From positions 216,592-280,591 of the forward strand of contig NZ_KK211359.1 of assembly GCF_000621865.1 (NCBI RefSeq): a DNA stretch of 64,000 nucleotides, read 5' to 3'. Both the position numbers and the translations under genes were made by a program. Shown piece after piece: positions 16,982-24,853 of the stretch. The notes below the pieces were generated by a model that was not told the origin of the DNA, searched no databases, and worked only from the letters and a program-made list of their open reading frames with translations. Within the stretch, counting starts at the first letter, position 1. The number at the start of each line of letters is the position of its first letter. The stretch comes from Pseudobutyrivibrio sp. MD2005. Lineage in GTDB: Bacteria > Bacillota > Clostridia > Lachnospirales > Lachnospiraceae.

Positions 16982-17022
16982 GTAACTCAGGTTTTGGACA
17001 CTCCGACCTTTACCTTAGTTAC
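16982..17022 (+). promoter_or_regulatory. rpsO leader hairpin (possible S15 autoregulatory site)
   Basis: GTAACTCAGGT (16982-16992) pairs with ACCTTAGTTAC (17012-17022) with one mismatch, enclosing a small inner GG/CC hairpin. It lies in the rpsO leader just before the SD. S15 represses its own mRNA through leader structures in several phyla, so the assignment is by position and shape only. Confidence 0.45.
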
Positions 17023-17052
17023 GGCATATTTAAAATTTTAGGAGGTAGTAAC

Positions 17053-17319
17053 ATGATTACAAAAGAAAAGAAGCAGTCAATTATCAATGAGTACGCTAGA
17101 ACAGCTGGTGACACAGGTTCTCCAGAGGTTCAGATCGCAGTTCTTACAGCTCGTATCGCTGAGCTTACAGAGCACCTTAAGGCTAACCCAGGTGATCATC
17201 ATTCACGTCGTGGTATGATGAAGATGGTTGGTAAGAGAAGAAACCTTCTTGCATACCTTAAGAACACAGATATCGAGAGATATCGTTCAATCATTGAGCG
17301 TCTTGGCTTAAGAAAGTAA
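17053..17319 (+). CDS. rpsO: 30S ribosomal protein S15
   Basis: Small primary rRNA-binding protein of the 30S platform, 88 residues, normal length. The family block [16 protein letters not shown] and [20 protein letters not shown] is intact. ATG 17053 follows GGAGG at 17041-17045; a longer in-frame opening from 16951 is leader, not protein. The rpsO-pnp order is conserved in many bacteria. Here an intrinsic terminator separates the two genes. Confidence 0.98.
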   Translation: MITKEKKQSIINEYARTAGDTGSPEVQIAVLTARIAELTEHLKANPGDHHSRRGMMKMVGKRRNLLAYLKNTDIERYRSIIERLGLRK

Positions 17320-17326
17320 TCTATAA

Positions 17327-17360
17327 GAGCGGAGTATATTATTACTCCGCTCATTTTTCT
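17327..17360 (+). terminator. Intrinsic terminator after rpsO
   Basis: A 10-bp perfect stem GAGCGGAGTA (17327-17336) / TACTCCGCTC (17343-17352), 6-base loop, then ATTTTTCT. Confidence 0.9.
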
Positions 17361-17376
17361 TGTTATTTTTGATTTC

Positions 17377-17455
17377 AAGCAAAATCCGAAGCCACTGAAT
17401 TAGGAGCGAAACCAGTTAGAATCGCTTCGCTTTCAGTAGTTTCGGGTTGATGCTT
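17377..17455 (+). promoter_or_regulatory. Long leader hairpin of pnp
   Basis: A discontinuous hairpin with AAGCA/TGCTT (17377-17381/17451-17455), CCGAA/TTCGG (17386-17390/17441-17445), ACTGAA/TTCAGT (17394-17399/17432-17437) and an AGCGA/TCGCT apex. It ends 28 bases before the pnp start. In enterobacteria PNPase controls its own mRNA through an RNase III-cut leader hairpin; a similar role here is an inference. Confidence 0.5.
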
Positions 17456-17483
17456 AAATAATATATATTTAAAGGAGAAAGCC

Positions 17484-19565
17484 ATGAAGACTTTTACAAT
17501 GGAATTAGCTGGTAGAACACTTCGTGTTGATATCGGCAGAGTTGCAGCACAGGCTAACGGAGCAGCTTTTATCCAGTATGGTGAGACAACTGTTCTTTCA
17601 ACTGCTACAGCTTCAGATAAACCAAGAGATGGCATCGATTTCTTCCCACTTTCAGTTGAGTTCGAAGAAAAGACATATGCTGTTGGAAAAATCCCTGGAG
17701 GATTTAATAAGAGAGAGGGTAAGGCTTCTGAAAATTCAGTTCTTACATCTCGTGTTATCGATAGACCAATGCGTCCACTTTTTCCAAAGGACTATCGTAA
17801 TGATGTAACACTTAACAACATGGTTATGGCAGTAGATCCACAGTGCCGTCCTGAGCTTGTTGGTATGCTCGGTGCTGCTATTGCTACATGTATTTCAGAT
17901 ATCCCATTTGATGGCCCTTGCGCTATGACACAGATGGGTATGGTTGATGGTGAGTTTATTGTTAACCCATCACAGGAGCAGTGGGATAAGGGTGACCTTA
18001 AGCTTACTGTTGCATCTACTCGTGAAAAGGTTATCATGATCGAAGCTGGCGCTAACATCATCCCTGAGGATAAGATGATTGAAGCTATCTACAAGTGCCA
18101 CGATGTTAACCAGAAGGTTATCGCATTCATCGATGAGATGGTTAAGGAATGTGGTAAGCCAAAGCATGAGTACACATCATGCGCTATCCCTGAGGAGCTT
18201 TTCGCTAAGATGAAAGAAATCGTTACTCCTGAGGAGATGGAAGGTGCTGTATTCACTGATGAGAAGCAGGTTCGTGAGGAGAATATCCGTCAGATCACAG
18301 CTCGTCTTGAGGAAGCATTTGCTGATAATGAGGAATGGCTTGCTGTTCTTGGCGAAGCTATTTACCAGTACGAGAAAAAGACAGTTCGTAAGATGATTCT
18401 TAAGGATCACAAGCGTCCAGATGGTCGTGAGATTACACAGATTCGTCCACTTGCTGCAGAAGTAGATATTATCCCACGTGTTCATGGTTCATCTATGTTC
18501 ACTCGTGGTCAAACACAGATTTGTGATGTTGTAACACTTGCACCTCTTTCAGAGGCTCAGAAGATTGATGGATTAGATGCATTCGTTACAGAAAAGAGAT
18601 ACATGCACCATTATAACTTCCCTGCATATTCTGTAGGTGAGACAAAGCCTTCACGTGGACCAGGACGTCGTGAGATTGGTCACGGAGCTTTAGCAGAGCG
18701 TGCACTTCTTCCTGTACTTCCAAGTGCAGAGGAGTTCCCATACGCAATCCGTGCTGTATCTGAGACATTTGAGTCAAATGGTTCTACATCAATGGCTTCT
18801 ACATGTGCATCATGTATGTCACTTATGGCTGCTGGTGTTCCAATTAAGGCTATGGTAGCTGGTATTTCTTGTGGTCTTGTTACAGGCGACACAGATGATG
18901 ATTTCGTACTTCTTACAGATATCCAGGGTCTTGAAGATTTCTTCGGAGATATGGACTTCAAGGTTACAGGTACTAAGGAAGGTATTACAGCAATCCAGAT
19001 GGATATTAAGATTCACGGTCTTACTCGTCCAATTGTTGAGGGTGCAATCGCTCGTTGCCGCGAGGCTAGATTCTTTATCATGGACAACTGCATGAGCAAG
19101 GCAATTGCTGAGCCACGTCCACAGGTTGGTGAGTATGCTCCAAAGATTATTCAGCTTTCTATCGATCCTGAGAAGATTGGTGATGTTGTTGGACAGCGTG
19201 GTAAGACAATCAATGAAATCATTGCTAGATGTGATGTTAAGATTGATATCACAGACGAAGGTAACGTTTCTATCTGCGGTACAGATGCTGCAAAGATGGA
19301 CGAAGCTAAGCGCATGATTGAAATCATCACAACTGATTTCGAGCAGGGTCAGATTCTTACAGGTAAGGTTGTAAGCATCAAAGAATTCGGCGCATTTATC
19401 GAGTTCGCACCTGGCAAAGAGGGAATGGTTCACATTTCTAAGATTGCTAAAGAAAGAATTGATAGAGTAGAGGATGTTCTTACTCTTGGTGATACTGTTA
19501 AGGTTGTATGCCTTGGCAAGGACAAGATGGGACGTATCAGCTTCTCTATTAAGGATGTACAGTAA
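17484..19565 (+). CDS. pnp: Polyribonucleotide nucleotidyltransferase (PNPase)
   Basis: 3'-5' phosphorolytic exoribonuclease of mRNA turnover. The 693-residue product has two RNase PH domains (about 5-220 and 300-540) separated by a helical domain, then KH (about 550-610) and S1 (about 615-690). Catalytic-domain landmarks are GGFNKREGK, FSVGETK-type SVGETKPSRGPGRREIGHGALAER (residues split here by the active-site loop) and the IMDNC strand. KH carries VGQRGKTINEI and S1 carries GAFIEFAPGKEGMVHIS. SD AAAGGAG precedes ATG 17484. A terminator follows directly. Confidence 0.98.
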   Translation: MKTFTMELAGRTLRVDIGRVAAQANGAAFIQYGETTVLSTATASDKPRDGIDFFPLSVEFEEKTYAVGKIPGGFNKREGKASENSVLTSRVIDRPMRPLFPKDYRNDVTLNNMVMAVDPQCRPELVGMLGAAIATCISDIPFDGPCAMTQMGMVDGEFIVNPSQEQWDKGDLKLTVASTREKVIMIEAGANIIPEDKMIEAIYKCHDVNQKVIAFIDEMVKECGKPKHEYTSCAIPEELFAKMKEIVTPEEMEGAVFTDEKQVREENIRQITARLEEAFADNEEWLAVLGEAIYQYEKKTVRKMILKDHKRPDGREITQIRPLAAEVDIIPRVHGSSMFTRGQTQICDVVTLAPLSEAQKIDGLDAFVTEKRYMHHYNFPAYSVGETKPSRGPGRREIGHGALAERALLPVLPSAEEFPYAIRAVSETFESNGSTSMASTCASCMSLMAAGVPIKAMVAGISCGLVTGDTDDDFVLLTDIQGLEDFFGDMDFKVTGTKEGITAIQMDIKIHGLTRPIVEGAIARCREARFFIMDNCMSKAIAEPRPQVGEYAPKIIQLSIDPEKIGDVVGQRGKTINEIIARCDVKIDITDEGNVSICGTDAAKMDEAKRMIEIITTDFEQGQILTGKVVSIKEFGAFIEFAPGKEGMVHISKIAKERIDRVEDVLTLGDTVKVVCLGKDKMGRISFSIKDVQ

Positions 19566-19580
19566 TAATAGATTTTATTT

Positions 19581-19610
19581 TGCGCCTGGCAAAAGTCAGG
19601 CGCATTTTTT
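19581..19610 (+). terminator. Intrinsic terminator after pnp
   Basis: TGCGCCTG (19581-19588) pairs with CAGGCGCA (19597-19604), 8-base loop, then TTTTTT (19605-19610). It ends only 11 bases before the ATG of the ABC-F gene. Confidence 0.92.
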
Positions 19611-19621
19611 AGGTATAAAAT

Positions 19622-21532
19622 ATGCTTCTTAATGTTTCACATATATACAAATCATTTGGCGAAGAAAATATCATTAGAGATGCCACATTTACAGTAGACG
19701 AGGGCTCGAAAGTCGCTATCGTTGGTAATAATGGTACTGGAAAGTCCACATTGCTTAAAATAATCACAGGAGAGCTTCCAGCTGACGAGGGTGAGGTTAC
19801 TCTGAAAAAGGATGCTACATTTGGTTATTTGGCTCAGTATCAGGAGGAGCTTTACGGCACAAACATTCTGGATACTGTTTTAAATGCAAGGGAAGATCTT
19901 CTTTCCATGGAAAAGCGTCTTACAGAAATGGAAGAGATGATGAGCTCAGTTGAGCAATCTCAGATGGCAGCTTTTATGGAAAACTATCACAAGCTTCAGC
20001 ATCAGTTTGATTTAGCCGGCGGTTATACATTCCGTTCAGAGGCTATAGGTATCCTAAAAGGACTGGGGTTTGAAGGTGACGATTTAAATAAGAGCATGAA
20101 TGAGCTTTCAGGAGGCCAGAAAACAAGAGTAAGTCTTGGACGACTTCTTGCCTCTTCTCCGGATTTATTGCTTTTGGATGAGCCTATCAACCACTTAGAT
20201 TTAAATTCAATAATGTGGTTGGAAGGATATTTGGCTGGTTATAAAGGCTCTGTTATTATCGTTGCTCACGATAGATATTTCCTAGATAAGATTGCTGATC
20301 ATGTGGTGGATTTATCTTACGGAAGAACCTCTGTATACACTGGAAATTATTCTTCATTTGTTGAGCAGAAGGAGCTTTATATGCTCACCTATGAGCGAAG
20401 CTATGAAAAGCAGCAAAAGGAAATAGAACATCAGAAGGCTGTTATCGAAAAGCTTCAGTCTTTTAATCGCGAGAAATCAATTAAGCGTGCAGAGAGCCGT
20501 AAAAAGCTTTTAGATAAGATGGATGTGATGGATGCTCCAGATAAAGAGCAGGCTAAAATGCGTCTCACCCTGGAAATCGAAAAGGAAAGTGGCAAGGATG
20601 TTTTGGAATTTTCTCATGTAACGAAAAGCTATGAGGATAAAAATATCTTTTCTGATTTATCATTTGAAGTACATAAAGGGGATAGAATTGCCATTCTTGG
20701 AGATAATGGAACAGGCAAAACTACCATCCTAAAATGTATAAATGGCCTTACTGATTTTGAAACTGGTGAGATTAAATTTGGTGCAAATGTTACAGTTGGA
20801 TACTATGACCAGGAACAGCAAGGGCTTACAGAATCTAATACGATTTTCAGTGAGCTTCATGATGCTTATCCATTTTTGACCGAAACAAAAGTAAGAAACA
20901 CCTTGGCAGCATTTATGTTTACTGAGGATGATGTTTTTAAGCGTATCAGTGATTTGTCCGGTGGAGAGAGAGGTCGTGTATCTCTTGCAAAGCTAATGCT
21001 TTCTAAATCAAATCTTCTTATCCTTGATGAGCCTACCAACCATTTGGATATGGACTCAAAAGAGCGTTTGGAAGATGCGTTAAATGAATACGATGGAACG
21101 CTTCTTTATGTAAGCCATGATAGATATTTTGTTAATCGTACAGCAAACATTATTTTGGAACTTTCCGACGGAAAGCTTACCAAATATCTTGGCAATTATG
21201 ATGATTACATCGCTAAAAAAGAGCAGCTTTCTAGCACAAGCTTTGACGCAATTGAGGTTCAGTCTACAACAGAGACAGCTGCGAAGCTTGATTACAAAGA
21301 ACAGAAAAGAATAGAGGCTGAAAAAAGAAAGCTTCAAAACAAGATTTCAAAAATTGAAGAAGAAATTGAGAAGCTTGAAAGTGATAAGGCAAAGATTGAC
21401 GAAGAGTTTTTGAAACCTGAAAACATGACTAACTCTGCGAAGCTAAACGAGTTAACTGCAAAGCAAAAAGAAATCGATGAAAAGCTAGAAATTCTTTATT
21501 CAGATTGGGAAGAACTTAGCTCTTTAGATTAA
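19622..21532 (+). CDS. ABC-F family ribosome-associated ATPase
   Basis: A 636-residue protein with two ABC ATPase domains and no membrane segments, the ABC-F layout (Uup/YdiF/EttA type). These proteins bind the ribosomal E site and assist translation or relieve antibiotic stalling. Domain 1 has Walker A GNNGTGKST, signature LSGGQ and Walker B LLLLDEP. Domain 2 has GDNGTGKTT, LSGGE and LLILDEPTNHLD. The interdomain linker is about 230-315, and a C-terminal charged coiled coil spans about 555-636. Domain 1 reads EPINHLD instead of the usual EPTNHLD. Only a weak AGGT precedes the ATG, which sits directly after a terminator, so expression by read-through or regulated antitermination is possible. 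Confidence 0.9.
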   Translation: MLLNVSHIYKSFGEENIIRDATFTVDEGSKVAIVGNNGTGKSTLLKIITGELPADEGEVTLKKDATFGYLAQYQEELYGTNILDTVLNAREDLLSMEKRLTEMEEMMSSVEQSQMAAFMENYHKLQHQFDLAGGYTFRSEAIGILKGLGFEGDDLNKSMNELSGGQKTRVSLGRLLASSPDLLLLDEPINHLDLNSIMWLEGYLAGYKGSVIIVAHDRYFLDKIADHVVDLSYGRTSVYTGNYSSFVEQKELYMLTYERSYEKQQKEIEHQKAVIEKLQSFNREKSIKRAESRKKLLDKMDVMDAPDKEQAKMRLTLEIEKESGKDVLEFSHVTKSYEDKNIFSDLSFEVHKGDRIAILGDNGTGKTTILKCINGLTDFETGEIKFGANVTVGYYDQEQQGLTESNTIFSELHDAYPFLTETKVRNTLAAFMFTEDDVFKRISDLSGGERGRVSLAKLMLSKSNLLILDEPTNHLDMDSKERLEDALNEYDGTLLYVSHDRYFVNRTANIILELSDGKLTKYLGNYDDYIAKKEQLSSTSFDAIEVQSTTETAAKLDYKEQKRIEAEKRKLQNKISKIEEEIEKLESDKAKIDEEFLKPENMTNSAKLNELTAKQKEIDEKLEILYSDWEELSSLD

Positions 21533-21542
21533 GACTAATTGT

Positions 21543-21560
21543 TTGTTAAAATCTTGACAG
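21543..21560 (+). promoter_or_regulatory. Putative Rex operator (autoregulation)
   Basis: TTGTTAA-AATC-TTGACAG matches the Rex consensus TTGTTAA-N4-TTAACAA perfectly in the left half and at 5 of 7 positions in the right half. It overlaps the -35 of the rex promoter, so bound Rex would block polymerase. Confidence 0.65.
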
Positions 21561-21582
21561 GATTTTATTTGAATTTTATAAT
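21554..21582 (+). promoter_or_regulatory. Consensus promoter of rex
   Basis: Perfect -35 TTGACA (21554-21559), 17-bp spacer and perfect -10 TATAAT (21577-21582). A strong sigma-A promoter whose -35 is shared with a Rex-like operator. Confidence 0.9.
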
Positions 21583-21618
21583 TATATTAGTTTTGGCTAA
21601 CAAGTAGGAGGCGTAAAT

Positions 21619-22248
21619 TTGGATAAACAGATTTCTCAAGCCGTAATTAGAAGGCTTCCACGATACTATAGATATTTAGGTGAGCTTCTTGACGAAGGCG
21701 TAGAAAGAATTTCTTCGAACGATCTAAGCAAGACGATGCATGTTACAGCATCCCAAATTAGACAGGATTTAAATAATTTTGGCGGTTTTGGTCAGCAGGG
21801 ATATGGTTACAATGTAGCGTATCTTCATGAAGAAATTGGTAATATTTTAGGTGTTAATGACACACATAACGTTATCGTTATAGGTGCTGGTAACTTAGGT
21901 CAGGCAATCGCAGGTTATGTAAAATTCGAACGTGTAGGATTCAAAATTATTGGATTGTTCGATGTAAATCCTGAGCTTAAGGGCAAGATGGTTAGAGATA
22001 TGCCTGTACAGATGCTGGATGAATTACCTGAGTTTTTAAAGAATAATGAAGTGGAAATAGCAGCGCTCACATTGCCTAAGCAGAACGCTAAGGCTACTGC
22101 GCTAAAGCTTGTATCTCTTGGTGTACATGCTATTTGGAATTTCGCACATGTAGATTTGGACGATATTCCTGATGTTGTAATTGAAAATGTTCATTTGTCA
22201 GATAGTCTTATGCAACTATCTTACAACATTACACAGCACAAAAAGTAG
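21619..22248 (+). CDS. rex: Redox-sensing transcriptional repressor Rex
   Basis: Rex senses the NADH/NAD+ ratio and represses fermentation and electron-transfer genes when NADH is low. The 209-residue product has an N-terminal winged helix (about 1-75, RRLPRYYRYLGEL, SQIRQDLNNFGGFGQQGYGYNV) and a Rossmann domain with IGAGNLGQAI near residue 92, plus the domain-swapped C-terminal helix. The start is TTG at 21619, 8 bases after AGGAGG. A consensus promoter and Rex-like operator lie upstream, so it probably controls itself and the following coiled-coil gene. Confidence 0.97.
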   Translation: MDKQISQAVIRRLPRYYRYLGELLDEGVERISSNDLSKTMHVTASQIRQDLNNFGGFGQQGYGYNVAYLHEEIGNILGVNDTHNVIVIGAGNLGQAIAGYVKFERVGFKIIGLFDVNPELKGKMVRDMPVQMLDELPEFLKNNEVEIAALTLPKQNAKATALKLVSLGVHAIWNFAHVDLDDIPDVVIENVHLSDSLMQLSYNITQHKK

Positions 22249-22257
22249 GAGATAAGT

Positions 22258-23037
22258 ATGGCTGATAGGGATTTTTCTACTGCAATTTCTAAAATAAAAG
22301 TACCAATGCTTATTTTGGACCAAAAGTGGCACAGGTTGTTTGCACTTGGTGGCAAGCCAGAAGAAGTAAAAGAGCTTGAGGCAAAGGAAAATGAGCTGAT
22401 AAAGCGTGAAGCCGAGCTTAAAAAGGAGCAAAAGGATTTAAAGAAGGTTAAAGAAAACCTTATGGCTTCTGTTATGTCCAATATGGAAGGTACATCTGAC
22501 TTAGTTTCAAAGAAGCTTGACGAAGACAAGCGTTTGCTGGAGGAATGCAATGCCAGAATTGAGGCTAATGATGATGAGCTTTTGGATTTACCGCACCAGA
22601 CTGATGAGGTAAATAGAGAGCTTATGCTTCGTACTATGGATTATTGCTACGATAAGCTTAGAACCAACTCTAATGAAGCCGAAGAAATCACTAATTGGAT
22701 TAAGGATGTTAGAGTTAAGCTTAAGAAAAATGTTATCAGAAAACACAATCGTGAAATAAACAACAAAGAGATTTATTCATATATGCATGATGTTTTTGGC
22801 ATGGAGGTACTAAATCTTTTTGATATGCAAAATGGTGATTTTTATATTGGAATCGCCGATGATAAAGCTAGTGATGATGCCGGTAAAGGAAAATCTTCTA
22901 ATGAAGATGCTAATAATTTATCAAATGTTGAGTTAGAGGACGTTGATCTTGATGCTGTGGCAAAAGAAACAAAAGAATCTAGCGAAGAAACAGTTGAAGA
23001 ATCTGTAGAAAATGAAGAAACACCTAGCGAAGAATAA
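22258..23037 (+). CDS. Unrecognised coiled-coil protein beside rex
   Basis: A 259-residue soluble protein that I cannot assign. Residues 1-35 form a compact start (ISKIKVPMLILDQKWHRLFALGGKPEE). A long charged coiled coil runs from about 36 to 105 and a helical region (NREINNKEIYSYMHDVFGMEVLNLFDM) from about 150 to 195. A very acidic Ser/Glu-rich tail covers the last 60 residues and is probably disordered. It starts 9 bases after the rex stop with SD AGGAGA and ends at a terminator, so it is the second gene of a rex operon. The coupling suggests redox-linked expression, nothing more. Confidence 0.7.
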   Translation: MADRDFSTAISKIKVPMLILDQKWHRLFALGGKPEEVKELEAKENELIKREAELKKEQKDLKKVKENLMASVMSNMEGTSDLVSKKLDEDKRLLEECNARIEANDDELLDLPHQTDEVNRELMLRTMDYCYDKLRTNSNEAEEITNWIKDVRVKLKKNVIRKHNREINNKEIYSYMHDVFGMEVLNLFDMQNGDFYIGIADDKASDDAGKGKSSNEDANNLSNVELEDVDLDAVAKETKESSEETVEESVENEETPSEE

Positions 23038-23057
23038 TTAGTGTTCACTAAATTTTT

Positions 23058-23090
23058 AAAGACTAAACGCCATAATGTTTAGTCTTTTTT
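23058..23090 (+). terminator. Intrinsic terminator of the rex operon
   Basis: AAGACTAAAC (23059-23068) pairs with GTTTAGTCTT (23077-23086), 8-base loop, then a T tract to 23090. Confidence 0.9.
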
Positions 23091-23146
23091 CTTTATGTAT
23101 GATATGATTAAATAGTAAAATTAAAGGGTTTAGGAAAGGAGTATAT

Positions 23147-24031
23147 ATGGACGACGGGTCGTATCCCTATTTAATTATTTTACTGGCAATTGTTGGTATA
23201 ATTGAGTTTATTATTGTGCCAATAATTTATTACAAGCGTTCTAAACAGGAAAATATTACTGAAGAAGATGTTATTTCTTTGGTAAACGAAGGTCATGAAG
23301 ATGGCAACATTTTAGCCTCTGAGGCTGCTATGATTCAAAATATCTTTGAGTTTTCAGATACTGATGCCAAGGATATTATGACTCACAGGAAAAATATTGT
23401 TGCTATCAATGGTGAGTCCACCCTTCGTGAAGCAATCGATTTTATTAATAATAACAATATGAGCCGATATCCGGTTTACATTGAGGAACTAGATAATATC
23501 ATTGGTATTTTGCATATCAAAGATATTTTGATGTATGTAAACGAGGATATAGACAGCCTAAGGGTTAAGGATTTACATGAGCTTTTATCGGTGGCAGAAT
23601 TTGTTCCAGAGACTCATGGAATCAACACCTTATTTGCTAAAATGCAATCTAAAAAGCGCCATATGGTCATTGTGGTTGATGAATATGGGCAGGTTTCTGG
23701 TTTATTATCTCTTGAGGATATTCTTGAAGAAATCGTTGGCGACATAGAAGATGAGCATGACGATGAAGAAGCTTCAATTGAGGTTAAAACTGAAGATTCG
23801 TTTATGATGGATGGCGGTACCACCCTAGAAGAAGTTGAAGAAATTCTAGGTACAAAGCTTTCAGAAGACTATGAAACACTAAATGGATATTTAATTTCTC
23901 TTTATGGAAAGATTCCCGAAGATGGCAAATCTTTCACTTTAGAGGATGATAATTATATCTTCTATGTTAAAAATGTTACAGGCAAAGTTATCGGCGGAGT
24001 ATACGTCAGAAGAAAAAGGCACGTTGAATAA
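23147..24031 (+). CDS. CorC/HlyC-like CBS-pair protein with single membrane helix
   Basis: A 294-residue protein with one N-terminal hydrophobic helix (about 6-29), a CBS pair (about 75-195, with MSRYPVYIEELDNIIGILHIKDIL) and a C-terminal CorC_HlyC domain (about 205-290, DGGTTLEEVEEILGTKLSEDYETLNGYL). Related full-length proteins (CNNM/HlyC/CorC, linked to Mg2+ or Co2+ handling) carry a DUF21 membrane domain of several helices, which is absent here. It may act as a regulatory subunit of a separate transporter. SD AGGAG precedes ATG 23147. Confidence 0.85.
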   Translation: MDDGSYPYLIILLAIVGIIEFIIVPIIYYKRSKQENITEEDVISLVNEGHEDGNILASEAAMIQNIFEFSDTDAKDIMTHRKNIVAINGESTLREAIDFINNNNMSRYPVYIEELDNIIGILHIKDILMYVNEDIDSLRVKDLHELLSVAEFVPETHGINTLFAKMQSKKRHMVIVVDEYGQVSGLLSLEDILEEIVGDIEDEHDDEEASIEVKTEDSFMMDGGTTLEEVEEILGTKLSEDYETLNGYLISLYGKIPEDGKSFTLEDDNYIFYVKNVTGKVIGGVYVRRKRHVE

Positions 24032-24092
24032 GAGAGCGTGATTTGATATAATTTTTTAGATTATGATGAATAGAAAAGAGGTATTTTAATTT

Positions 24093-24821
24093 ATGTCAGG
24101 ACATTCAAAATTCGCTAACATTAAACACAAGAAGGAAAAGAATGATGCTGCAAAGGGAAAGATCTTTACTATAATTGGTCGTGAAATCGCTGTCGCAGTT
24201 AAAGAGGGCGGTCCAGACCCTAATAACAATTCTAAGCTTCGTGATGTTATTGCTAAGGCAAAATCTAATAACGTTCCAAATGCTACAATTGAAAACGGTA
24301 TTAAGAAGGCTGCAGGTAACATTGATGCAGTTAATTACGAGACAGTTACATACGAAGGATATGGCCCTAACGGTACAGCCATTATCGTAGACTGCCTTAC
24401 AGATAACAGAAACCGTACAGCAGCTAATGTACGTAACGCATTTACAAAGGGTGGCGGAAGCATCGGTACACCTGGTTGCGTTTCATTTATGTTTGATAAT
24501 AAGGGTCAAATCATTATTTCTAAAGAGGATTGCGACATGGATGCTGACGATCTTATGATGATCGCACTTGATGCAGGCGCAGAAGATTTCTCTGAAGAGG
24601 ATGATTGCTTTGAAGTATATACAACACCAGAGGATTTCTCTGCTGTAAGAGAGGCTCTTGAGGCTGAGAATATCACTATGGCAGATGCTGAGGTTACAAT
24701 GATTCCTCAGACATATGTCGAGCTTTCAGACGAGCAGGATTTATACAAAATTAATAAGATTTTAGATCTTCTTGATGAAGATGATGATGTGCAAAACGTA
24801 TATCACAACTGGTCAGAATAA
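24093..24821 (+). CDS. YebC/PmpR-family protein
   Basis: A 242-residue member of the YebC/TACO1 family, known both as a DNA-binding regulator and, in recent work on the family, as a translation factor that helps ribosomes through difficult proline-rich stretches. The N-terminus [23 protein letters not shown] is typical (first 20 residues form the family signature), followed by [19 protein letters not shown] and YEGYGPNG. Length is normal. No ruvC or other usual neighbour follows; glgA starts 32 bases later. Confidence 0.95.
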   Translation: MSGHSKFANIKHKKEKNDAAKGKIFTIIGREIAVAVKEGGPDPNNNSKLRDVIAKAKSNNVPNATIENGIKKAAGNIDAVNYETVTYEGYGPNGTAIIVDCLTDNRNRTAANVRNAFTKGGGSIGTPGCVSFMFDNKGQIIISKEDCDMDADDLMMIALDAGAEDFSEEDDCFEVYTTPEDFSAVREALEAENITMADAEVTMIPQTYVELSDEQDLYKINKILDLLDEDDDVQNVYHNWSE

Positions 24822-24853
24822 TATTACTAAACGATAAGAGGGGTTAATGAATT

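Noticed and set aside
18819-19433. 204-codon antisense open frame within pnp
   Set aside because: It mirrors the biased codon use of pnp on the other strand; it has no SD and no recognisable protein features.
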